A program made the translations under genes and the position numbers. A stretch of DNA of 21,237 bases from contig CAXNAA020000447.1 in the NCBI GenBank assembly GCA_964200075.2, positions 1 to 21,237 on the forward strand, in the 5' to 3' direction. The notes under the pieces are model-generated. The model ran no database searches. It was given only the letters and a program-made list of their open reading frames with translations, and was not told the origin of the DNA. This DNA is from Sphacelaria rigidula (taxonomy: Eukaryota > Phaeophyceae > Sphacelariales). This document shows, piece after piece, positions 1 to 10,700 of this stretch (within the stretch, counting starts at the first letter, position 1; the number at the start of each line of letters is the position of its first letter).

Positions 1-45
1 AAAACGAAAAAGCGAAGGAAGGGAGGGGGAGGGGGGAGGGGGGGT

Positions 46-78
<33 letters not shown>
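1..78 (+). repeat. G-rich low-complexity tract
   Basis: A purine tract turns into an almost pure G run (about 45-77). The frame used just downstream is open through it and would read as a long glycine run, but an acceptor at 99 (AAAACAG) would instead place it in an intron. It could form G-quadruplex structure, and its length is error-prone in sequencing. Confidence 0.7.
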
Positions 79-1690
79 ACTCGGGGGAAAGTAAAAACAG
101 TGTTGGTTGACAAACTCACGGAAGACAATTCTGAGGAGTTTGATGGCTTGGGCGACTTGACACACGTAATATGCACGAGTCAAACAGGTGCATACACATT
201 CGACAGCCTGGATGATGACAAAATATGGCAGTATGTAAAAGTGTAGTGTGCACAAGTATACAATCTATCATCTATTGCAGTATACAAAATGGTCGACCCT
301 GCACTGTACGTGCTCAGCACACTTTCGGTAATGTGAAATTTTTGCAATTATCCAGGGTGCGAAACATTCTTGCAACTGGCCGGTGAAGAAGGTTACCTCA
401 ACGACACTCATTCCGTCAAAGAGCATACAAGGAGGCTCATAAACGGGGTGGGATGTGATGTGGATACCACCATATGAAGGAGGTAAATTCCCGACGGATA
501 TCTATCAAGGAGCCCTCGCTTTTTCACAAGTGGTTTCGTTGATGAAAAATGACCTTCATACCGAAGGTTCGCCGCTCAATGTCGTGCTTTTTCCAAGTCC
601 AACACGGTGAAAAAAGAATGCAGAAAAAACACCCCACAAATGCGTAGTTCGAAAGGTACGCTCAGGAAGACATTAATGTCTTGGTCGGTAGCATTCCGTG
701 GGCAAATTACTCGATTTCCAACAGTGTGCTGAATGCACTGCGTGAACCGGCATCACGCACGGTTCAGAGGCCAGCTTCGCTGGTGCACACCAAAACACCG
801 CTAAATGAACAAAAAATGTGTGGCCGCTCAGCAGGCGCACCTCTCGGGGTCGACACGTCGAGGCATGTGTGATGAGGCAGATGGATTCCCAAAATAAATC
901 ATTTGCTTGGCTGGAATAAATAAACTCTTGGCACCTCTCCCCCCTTGCAGCACCAGTAAACCCAACGGCGAACAAGACACGAGGTGGTGCTTGATGGACG
1001 AGTCATGCAGCTATAAAATACAACACCAGCTCACACTCTGCTTTCGCAACACACGTACCGCAACACGCGTTCAAGATTTCACAGCGTATCTCAACCCTAG
1101 CTGCACCCCCCCGCCCCCGCCCCTCCCCACCCCTTCTTCTCACTTTCCACATCGCACAGGAACAGGTGGAGATTTTGTACAGTCAGGTCGTGGTAGCTCC
1201 CAATGAGGCGAATTCCTCCCACCTGAAAACTGGGTCGGTGCGCCAAGTCCCGCTAACCAACGAACACCATAAAATATTGCACAGGATACACACAAGGTAC
1301 ACGCGAGCCAAAAGCCTACCATACCGATGCAACGGATGATCGATCTTGCACTCCAACCCTAGCAGAATGACTGCTCAGGCAGGCGAAGACCACCCGGAGA
1401 AAAACGCAAATAGAGTAACTGAACTTGCCACCTCAGCTAACCAATTTCAGGCAGGGGTTCCGCACTCCAATCGCCAGAGTGCCGCGCGGTCCGTAAGGCT
1501 TCCTCGTCCCGATGCTCAAAACGCGCTCCAGCTGACCCTGCAAAAGCTGCGTAAGGTCGACGCCCGCCCTCCGTGCCCTTCCTGTCCCTCATGCCCCCTC
1601 CCCCCTGAGGTGCGTATCACGGTCAGGTGCTCACACGACGAGCACCAATTCTGCTTCAAAGGCAACACGGATCAAGTGTTCTGGTGCTAA
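1..1690 (+). CDS. 3' part of an unrecognised multi-exon gene (possibly a pseudogene)
   Basis: I do not recognise the family. Consecutive protein-like frames run along the + strand. Proposed exons are about 100-230, 281-327, 356-606, 656-869, 951-about 1086, 1160-1296 and 1363-1690 (TAA). Several junctions keep phase: donor GTATGT at 231 with acceptor TTGCAG at 280; donor GTGAAA at 607 with AAAG at 655, joining PSPTR to YAQEDINVLVGS; donor GTACAC at 1297 with CCCTAG at 1362. Polypyrimidine-CAG acceptors sit before 951 and 1160. Readable stretches include EEFDGLGDLTHVIC, AGEEGYLNDTHSVKEHTRR and IPPYEGGKFPTDIYQGALAF. The implied introns are very short (28 to about 85 bp). A one-base shift at the GGGG run 445-448 is needed to stay open. 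An alternative first junction uses donor GTGCAT near 197 with the acceptor at 355. The 5' part lies outside the window. The coding nature is fairly clear; the exact exon model is not. Confidence 0.4.
1012..1020 (+). promoter_or_regulatory. TATA-like box, doubtful
   Basis: TATAAAATA matches a TATA box, but it falls inside a stretch that also reads as a protein-like exon (frame from 951), so it may be coincidence. Nothing else supports a promoter here. Confidence 0.12.
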
Positions 1691-1759
1691 CATCTCGGGG
1701 GTACCACGACAACCCGACCCAACCACCATCCCTCCTCGCTGCCTAGTAGATAGATGGCC

Positions 1760-2230
1760 CTAGAATCCTTCCGGCAAGGGGACGTGCTTGAGCTTAAAGT
1801 ACATGCCAATTTCCTTAACGTAGTGCAAGTCGCCGCGGTGCAAGTTAAACCAGTAGACGGCGTGCGTCTCAGGGTGCTCGAAGCCCACGGCCCTTTGCTT
1901 GTAGTGGGATGGCACTTCAAAGGGCATGGCCTTTGTGCCCGCACCCTTGGGCGGGTGGACCGGCTCCTTGTTGTACACCCACTTACCCTGCTCTTCCATT
2001 GCCTCCGCCCCTGTCGCATTCGTGTCTACCAACTCTTCCTTCATGTTTGCATTCCACAGCTTACTAAAAAAAGTGGCCTTCGGTGTGTAGGTGAAGCCCA
2101 GTGCCCTGGGTGCCGCTGCGGAGGCAGAGGCCAAGGCCGAGCCCTGTCCGGTGGCGGTCGGTTGTTGCACCATAAGCTTAACTGCTGCTGCGCGTGCCGC
2201 ACCCGCACGCCTAGCCGCGATGGACAGCAT
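1760..2230 (-). CDS. Small predicted mitochondrial protein, family not recognised
   Basis: A single uninterrupted frame of 156 residues starts at an ATG. The first 20 residues are rich in Ala and Arg with no acidic residue (start MLSIAARRAGAARAAAV), which is typical of a mitochondrial targeting peptide. The mature part (about residues 45-156) is compact and aromatic, with motifs such as TFFSKLWNANMKEE, GKWVYNKEPVHPP and YWFNLHRGDLHYVKEIG, and it ends LPEGF. No membrane segment is evident. The size and style resemble small accessory subunits of respiratory complexes or mitoribosomes, but I cannot assign one. It is convergent with the gene ending at 1690 (70 bp apart) and divergent from the WW-domain gene starting at 3028. 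The overlapping + strand frame is a shadow. Confidence 0.72.
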   Translation of the reverse strand: MLSIAARRAGAARAAAVKLMVQQPTATGQGSALASASAAAPRALGFTYTPKATFFSKLWNANMKEELVDTNATGAEAMEEQGKWVYNKEPVHPPKGAGTKAMPFEVPSHYKQRAVGFEHPETHAVYWFNLHRGDLHYVKEIGMYFKLKHVPLPEGF

Positions 2231-3027
2231 TGTCTTGACTATGCGTGCCAGAGTAGATTTTTAGATGCAATTGGTGAGGCACCGTGTAGTGCAGCGGCTC
2301 AGGTGCTTCGTTTGATCTCTGATGTGTGAAGAGCAATGTGAAAGGGGCTGAGGTTGATGCCACCGACGCTTAATTTTTCTGCAGTGGAAAGTCATCACCG
2401 AGCGTTACATCATCGGATCACAGTACAGAGTAGCAGTATCTTTACTCAGCAGGTGTTTTCTCACCATGTGGGTGTTGCTGCCGTGACATTCGTATTAATA
2501 GTGCATCCAAACCGCAGCAATTATTTCGCTGTAGGTGAATACGAGACATCAAAGCATCACCATACTGCGGGATCCTGGGAGTAGTACGTGTGTTGCCAAC
2601 CCCAGCCACGTGAGGATAACAGATACCCCCTCTTGGTTTGTGAGCTCCGATATGAGATGATAGCTTACCATAGATCCTCCTGGTATCATCTCTCGGTGCA
2701 GTAGACGTTGGTGGTGCCCACGGTTAGTGGTAGCACAGATGACGGCTTGCCGCTGCCTACGATGAGCTCACTTCTCCGCGTGCATTCAATATTCCGCCCG
2801 ATCACCGTGTACAGGTACGGCGAGGAAGCTATGCTGCCGAAAGAGTAGGACTATTACTACTCCTGTCCTGGATCAAAACCTGGAAAACAGTCAACGTGAC
2901 GGGCTTTCCGCGAGAGTGTTGATTGTCTGAATTTCAACTTTTCCCGCGGACCCGTGAACTCTAAACCTACAACATTTACAGGATCGGTATTGTGAGCATT
3001 TCCCCTGGCGATGCATTCAGGGGTTTG
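2231..3027. promoter_or_regulatory. Divergent intergenic region, putative shared promoter area
   Basis: About 0.8 kb separates the start codons of the predicted mitochondrial protein (- strand) and the WW-domain gene (+ strand). No convincing TATA box or repeat stands out. A possible splice acceptor (TTTACAG, ending 2981) would allow the WW gene to have an upstream 5' exon. Confidence 0.35.
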
Positions 3028-4719
3028 ATGGAACGTACGCACTTGAGTGCCCGGGCTCGTAATTACGATAGCATCCCGAGGGCACCAGCCGTCGGGAGAG
3101 TAAGCGACGCTGCTACCGGCGCTGCGAACATTTCGCACAAGAGGGAAGTGGCCGACCCGTGGCAGGCAGGGAAAACGCGACACGTATATAATGAGCTAGC
3201 AAGACGCCGGACGGCGCACTACTCAGCTGCAGCAGCTGCAGCTGCTACCGCCGCAACAAGAAAGCTTGGTGCACATGCATCTTACGAGCGGCCACCGCCA
3301 CCACCGCCGCCGCCACCGCCACCACCGCCGCCACCACCATCACCTCCCAACTTTCGCGCGCCCTTACGCGTGGTAGAAACATGGCATGCCATTTTTTCAG
3401 AGCCTCACGGGAGGTACTACTTTTACAACCTTGTCAGCGGGAAGCGTACGTGGGAGCACCCAGACCCCGAGCGAAGTGAGGTTGTGCTGGATCCTCCACT
3501 AGCAGGAGGCAGTCGCCTTGTGCTAGCCAACCCCTTTTCCCGGGCGCAGGACGGTGCAGTGAAGAGAACCAGCGACAGTGACATTTCGAATGGACCGAGC
3601 TCGGCACATCCTAGTCATGAAGCATGGGTGCGCAGTTATCGCGCAGGAGGTATAGAAGGCAGGGTGGGTTTTTCACACCGATACGAGGATGATCGGGAAC
3701 CGTGGAGTCCTCAAACAGGGGAACCCCGGCCCTTTCCAACATCCTCCCCTCCTGCTGTCATGACACGGTCCAGGTCGTCGATCGTGATATCCTCGAACGG
3801 CAAAGTCGGAGGTACAAAACAAATACCACAGGCTTCACGCGACAAACCAAAAGGGACACAAATTGTGCAAAACAGGGCTAGTAAAAGGACCCGGCAAGCG
3901 ATTGAGTCTAGCAATGTGACTGCGAAGACGACTGGTCACCCTGACCGCTACGTGATTTATCGTGGTCCAACTAATATCGAAGCACAGGGCGAGGCGATAT
4001 TTTCCTCGCCAGGAGATAACACTGCTTCTGCTACAGTTGTCCACGGCGGAGACAAACGCGCCAGCATCGACAGAAATGTGCCAACCGAGAAGAAAAGCGT
4101 TGCGCGTCGTGTGCGGACGACTCCAGGGGAGACATGTGCTGGAAGTGGTGTTAAGTTGAAACGGACGAGTTCCCATCGACCGATGTCTTCAGTGACCAGG
4201 GCGACGGAGACAAGCCGACGACGCAGCCGAAGCGAGGATAGTCTAGGTGCTAGTCGGTCATATATGGCGCGAGAAGTGGCGGGGTCAGTTGTTTCGTGCT
4301 CCTTATTGCAAGCTGAGCATTGGCTGACAAAAAATGACCCCGAGCGGTCTCAGTGTAAGGATCTGACTCGTGACAGTGTCGGCGGAAGGGCTCAACTTGA
4401 GATATCTGATGAAAGAATGGACTCATCCGTGCCCGCTGAAGGGAGTTGTCGCGATAAGGACGCGACCGTACAGTTCAGCCCGAAGCCAGATACCACAGAA
4501 AGGCCTTCGAGAATAGAGGCAATTGAATTGGCGGCGTATGAGGCTCGGCACAGAGAAGATAAGGAGATGACAGGAAAGCCCACCATCACGCGGCTTGGTC
4601 GAAACAAGCAGCGGAGCCTAGATGACTTGTTTATGTACCGACGTAAAACGGATGCGGCTCGTCGACAGAGGCAGTTTAACACAGAGATTTCAAAGACCAA
4701 GGAACTAACTGGGTGCCCG
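3028..4719 (+). CDS. Exon 1 of the double-WW gene
   Basis: Encodes residues 1-564: a Ser/Arg-rich N terminus, an alanine run, a proline run, WW domain 1 and a long basic disordered segment. The donor is GTGAGA at 4720, after a codon boundary; reading on would hit TAA at 4729. ATG 3028 is the first in-frame ATG. The frame is open upstream to a stop at 2962, so an acceptor at 2981 could extend it. Confidence 0.72.
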
Positions 4720-7700
4720 GTGAGAAATTAATGCTTTGCTATGTTTGAACTATTTTCATGCGCATACGGTCTCTGCTTCGGCGAAACTCGTCGTGCTTGC
4801 TTTCATCACCCTACTACATCGCGTAGCAAGTGGAAATACGACCGCAGAAGGTTTCTTTTCTTGTACTGTTTGAGTGCAGGTGTCTTTTGTCTTCCCCAGC
4901 TTTTACAGTTCTCGCAAATTATCCAGGGTGATGACTGTTGATTCCCCCCACCCGCACACCGCACGCTCTAAGACCACCCGATCTTACCCAAATTTCGCAG
5001 AAGACCTGCCATAGGTCTAACGTACTAGTGGAGCGCATGCGCAGTTCGTCAGCCAGCTGCAGCACAAACAGTTCTATCAGCAGCAGTAACTACGGGACCC
5101 TCACAACGTCTGAACGCCTTTACGAAGCAGCCTTGGAGCAACAACGACGGCAGAGGATACGGGAGGCGGAGATTATCGCGGCCACCCGCCGCCGCGCGAC
5201 TCCAAATCTCGCTGCAAACCATACCTCCAAGCTCCTTGTCCCATCCCACCGACCGGGTAACATCGGAGAACGCCTGTACCAGCAAGCCGTGATGAGTAGA
5301 GAGCTTGCCATGGAGCGGGAGCACATCGCGCAAAGGTCACCTCGGGGTACCACCTTCCACCCCGAAATTTCTCGGCGCAGCGCTTCTTTAGCTAGACGAA
5401 GGCGGCGAGAAAACTGTATGGACGGTGACAGCGATGAATCGTCGAGTGGTGGGGTAGTAGTGGTGGAGGAAGGTCTGCTTGCCGAAGGAAGAGCATACAG
5501 GCAGCGACGCGAGGAGCGCGAAATGCGCCAGGAGGAATTGGCTGTGTCGTTAGGGCGTGGATATAGGGCGAATTTGCATTCGGACAAGATACTGAGGGAT
5601 GCCGATCAGAAAATAATGAGGGACACTCACGTGGCAGGTTTTGCCCCGGAGAAAAGGAGAGACGGACTGGAGAATAAGCGGACCGGGGATGCAGCGCACG
5701 ATGCAAGTGGCTACGGAGACGATGGGTTCGAAGAGGCTACTTTCGTCCCTGAGTTCCAAGCAATGAAGACCTCCAAGAGACTTCTTGAGTCAAGGTGAAC
5801 AAAGTGAACACCCAACACTAGTTGAATTCTGGAACAGCTTTGACACGAAAATACAACACTCATCTTTCCATGGTTCCCCCCCTCCCGCCCCCTCCCAGGT
5901 TTTTGTTTCTTTTTCGCTTGCACTTTTTTGCGATAACCACGAAGGTGGTCGAGCTAGATCATGTTGTACAGGGTGGAGAACCTCAACTCCGTGCGAAGAG
6001 GATAATCATACTACTTAGTGATTCAATGGCGAAACATCCATGAGGCGGTGTGTAACGCGCGGCTGTCTCTGGAAGTTGTGATACCAGAAAATGAAGCAAC
6101 TCACTGTAGGCTGCGATCCATATGCAAGATAACCAGTACGCTTTGGGTCGAAAAATCTAAGTAGGAAGCAGCTGATCCTCCATGCGCCTCGCCGAACACA
6201 TCACGGTGCTCCGCGCTTGGTGATTGCTACATACTTGTGAGAGGTTTTATGTAGCTGTGGCGCGCAGTGCACCGTGTATATCGGAGCAAGATAATTGTTA
6301 CGAGAAACCTTGATGGGTTGAGCAGACGGTCAATCAACATGCAGCACTGCATCGCTGTGGGTTTACTATTACTCCAGAGGTCACCCGCTACAGTAGTTTG
6401 GTGCGCAGCTCTATCTGAACCTTTTCTCTGAACCTCAACCCTGAAATCCAACTGTAGGACCTCCAATATGAAGCTACATGACCATTCTGGCTCGGCTGCA
6501 TCACACTGGCTACAGTACTGTTTCCCGAACCGTTCCTGTCGGTACCTCGTACTGAATCGTATTGGCTCCTGTTCCTGGACCGTTCCTGCCGATGCCTCGT
6601 ACTGAACCGTACCGGCTCCTGCCAGGCTTGTTGACTGTGTGTGTGTATTATTATCCCATCTATTCTGGACACCAGTCTACACCTCCCGGTATATGCGGGC
6701 GTATCAGCCGGGGTCACACAGGAGGAAGGCCAACACAGGATTTTATATTATTTATTTTGTCTTAGTGCCCCACCTTCCTTCTGCGGTGCTTGCCTTTATT
6801 TTGTTCGTGAGAGAGTTTTAGCAGTCCCTTTCCCTCGTCGACCATGAAGTCGAATTCTGTGTACCCACGACATAGTCGCTCTCCGCTGTTGGGCACGGTG
6901 TGAGAAAAAATCTCAGATCGTGTGACTGCACCGAGATTCGAATCCACAACCCAACCGTCAGCGGGTTTCGAGGTTACCAACTAAGCCACCGGGGCGACCC
7001 CTGACTGCACGTCTGAGACTTTACGTATGGAATCTATGTCTAATACCCAATCTGCACTCTCCCCGATGATCGTATAGCGGTACCACCAGAGAGCTGACAC
7101 GATCACACCCAACGTGCTAGATACGAACTAAATTAACATTTCCCTCCAATGCCCATGAAACCGTGTGGTGGACCTGGACCCTCCAGGCTCTTTCCGACTT
7201 CCGCCGTCCTTTCCGTTTTGACGTCCTTTGTCAAGAATGACGATTTGAACATTTGATGGCTTTTGTGCGGAGCTGCCCTTGCTTGGCATGCATCCCGCAC
7301 CCTTGGGTGGTCCCTCCACCACCTCTGTCGTTTCCTTCGCCGCGGGCTGTTCCTTCGCTTATTTGTCAAGTGTAGAAGCGTCCACGCTCGGTGCGCATCT
7401 ATCCTCGAGCTTCACCCCATCGTTATCACCGAGCGTCTCCGGTGCTTCGGTTTTTCGGTTCTGTCCACGGTTATCTCCGGTTAACAAGGCATGATCCTCG
7501 ACTCCCACCTGCGGATCCTTTCCTGTCCGGGGTGTCTCTGCCTTAGGCATTCGGAACGCTCGTCTGCGCTTGGAGTCGCATTATGTACAGGCTTCGCCGG
7601 TGTCACCGGTGGTCTCCGCAGTTTGCCGGCCTCTCGACTCTAGGGTTGCTGCCCTTCTCTTAAATTTCGTCTTCCCTGGCCATGTTCCATCTATCAGCAT

Positions 7701-10700
7701 CGGGCCCCACTAGGGCTTACTTCGCAGTCGACGGTTTCTGTGGTCCAGTGGCGATTCCGCCCCTGAGCATGCAGAACACGTCTTCATTTCAATTTGGTGG
7801 AAGGGCGACGAAGAAATTTCTGTGATCGGAACTACTGTCGTTAGAACTCCTAAAGCGCTGCTGTGTGTTACCCCCCCGATGCCGTTGCGCTAGTCGACTG
7901 GATCCGCGCAGTCCACTGTTCGGAGAAGCTTGCTTCGATGATGTCAGATCTTGTAGTGGCTGTCCACCCGGGCCGTGATCGCCGTCGATTTGTGCTGCTT
8001 TCTCTTCTTCCGACGGTTCATCCTCGTCGTCACTGCGTTCGACAGCCCTCAGCTCCCCCACGATCCCTCCGATCTTGGTCTCTAGTTCAAACGTGATATG
8101 TGAAGATTTCACGAGTTTGGACCCCTGCACTAGCCATGAATTCCACCAGAGGGAGAGGCGATCGTACCCCACCAAGATGCCCCGCTTGGCACATGGGAAG
8201 AACTTCGCAGCGGCACCGCCCTGCTGGTTGTGCAGGTGCACGAAACACGCGGATCCCCAAGTACGAAGCCGGTCGAAGTTGAAAGGCTTCTCTCTCAGTC
8301 TCTTTTTTGGGGTCTCGCGCCCGAGGTACTCGTGGGGCATCTCTGCGGTCTTGAATGCCGCGTCCGCTGCAGCGAAGAATCAGTAGTCCTCTCCGCGTTC
8401 CACGTTCACCAGTTGGCTGCATACTACCCTCATTAGTTGTTAAATTACACGTTCAACAATTTCATTACTTTGCGGTGTCTTGGCGGTGAGCAGCGCCCCT
8501 TGATGCCGCGATTGGCCAGCATGCGTTGAAATTTGACTGTGGCTATCCAAAGTTCCCCGGCGACGTCTTCGCTGATGTAATTGATGGCCACCCCCTCACA
8601 GGCCATTTCGTCCACGTAGGCTCCGGTGGCATCGGTGGTAGCATCTCGCGTCTTGAGTTCAACAACGTGTTTGTCTCGACTGACCTCGTCCACGAAAACC
8701 TGAAAGTATTTCATGCCCGTGACATCGGTGTGGAAAAGCCATTCAAGGTCGGTGTGCACGACTCCACGTGGTGCTTTTAGACTACTGCCGCCGCGGCCGT
8801 GGCCGAGCGCCTCGGACTTGCATTCCTTACAGACGCTGCAGCGCATCTCGGAGACCAGCGTAGTATCAGCTATATCGATCAGCCCATGCTTTTCGAGGTG
8901 TTTTATGGCAGCCGGATCGACGTGTACAAAGATGTCGTGCCACTGCCTCAATGTGAGGCGCTGCGTTTTATTTGCGGATGAAACGTGCGCCAACGCCGGA
9001 TGTTTACTATTCCCCTGCACGGATGCCGATACGATCAGAGAACATTTATTCTCGGCTACAGAGATCTTCGGCCGATCCTTTCTGAACCGAAGGTAGCTCT
9101 CCTTCCTGCCGGAGTCCACAATTTCTCCTCCGTCACGCCAAATCGTACAGGTACCCAGCAGCCGGCGAGGTAGTGCAGGGACCCAAAGTACGCCCTTCAT
9201 TGTGACCTTTGCCGGGGCCTCCTTGCCCCGAACGTTCACGTGTAATGGAATCTCTCCCATATGCCAGCGCCTGCAGCTGCCTCTTGTTTTCAATCTTACC
9301 GCTTCGATTGACCGTACGCGTGTTCCCGAGATCCTCTTCCCACGAAGTCAACATGGATATTCGCTCCCGAATCACAAAAACCGATACCTTCATATGTGAC
9401 TGTTGGTGGACTTCAAAATGGATACTACTCGCCCTGTTTGACTACCACAGACATTGTCATGAATGCCCTCGGTCCGTCCCTCCTCTCATTACTTCTGCTG
9501 TTTTGTGAAGGAGGTGGGAACATCCGTGCGGGGCTCATCCCCAGCGGTCGTTTAGCCGGAGGTTTGCCGGTAAGGTAGGAGCGGCATTCCCGCCACCTAT
9601 GAATTCACTTCAAACAATATGCGTAGTAATTTCCATCGGGCCCCGAGTTGGCTCCGTTGCCGTTGGTTCTCGATTGGAACTATACTGCCTCGTCAGAGCG
9701 TGTCATGTCGGAAATTAGGCATGTTGATGATGCTGCGGCTGCCCGTTTTAGCTCCTCGCACATCATACCTGGCTGGGTTGTTAGCTGAATAAATACTTGT
9801 GGAATCGCCTCCTTGTTCCCGAGCAAAAGGGCTGCTCTCTTAGTCTCCTCGGCTTTGACGTTCGGGACGACCTCAAATTCACCCCAGCTGGTGTCTAGCT
9901 TCGCCACAAAATTTGTAGATCCTTCTTCAAAATTACATTGGAGATCCCACAGTCTTCGTTCCGATGCAAGTAGTTGCACGGGTCGCTTGTCCTGTGCACG
10001 TCTGCCGTGGATCCGTTCGAGCTTCAGCCAGGCTTCCCTGCCGTCGTGTTCGCATCGTGCGACGATGGCTGCAGCTGACCCTTTCGTATCCTGTGCCGGG
10101 AGGAACCACAAGGACTGTGCATTGCGTTGATGCGTTTCGCACTCCCTACGTTGATCTAGTATTGTCGCTGTCGGAGCGCCCGGTGTGGCGTGATCCGGTT
10201 GCAGCAGAGGGTATAGTCTCTTCCCTCCTGGGTATTCTGCGATGAAGAGACTCCATGCATCCCATGTTCCTCGCGAGTGCCCACGAGCGCCCGTCCTGGT
10301 CAGCAGCTGGCATGGGTCTCCCTCCATACTCCTCGAGGGTCACGAAATTGGGCACTCGTGAAGTGTTTCATCTGGCCGTGGTGTGTTTCCTCGCGGTGCA
10401 CCGTTTATGGCGGAGCAAGACAATCGTCACGTGAGATCTGACTAGGTTTAGCAGACGACCGACCCGCATAGGGCACAGCATCATCATAGATTTACTGTTT
10501 CTCCGGAGGTCACCCGGTAGTCTAGTGCTCACCTTTATCTGGACCTGCTCTCTGAACCTCAACCCTGAACTCCAAATATAAGACTTTCAATATGTAGCTG
10601 CATAGATTTTCTGGGTCGGCTGCATCGCACTTGCTACAGTACTGGTTCCCGAATCCTTCCTGTTGATACCTTGTACAGAACCACACTGGCTGTAGTACTG

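Noticed and set aside
1754-2329. 191-codon + strand frame over the mitochondrial protein gene
   Set aside because: Cys/Arg-rich shadow of the - strand gene, which has a far more natural composition and targeting peptide.
3287-3345. CRISPR or tandem array
   Set aside because: It is a CCN codon run encoding proline inside an exon, without spacers.
4938-5000. Extending exon 2 of the WW gene upstream to a TTG
   Set aside because: There is no ATG, and an acceptor at 5000 restores phase with exon 1, so the upstream part is intron.
6928-7001. tRNA gene on the - strand
   Set aside because: It has A- and B-box-like motifs but no full cloverleaf, and it is the head of a 364-bp insert with a target duplication.
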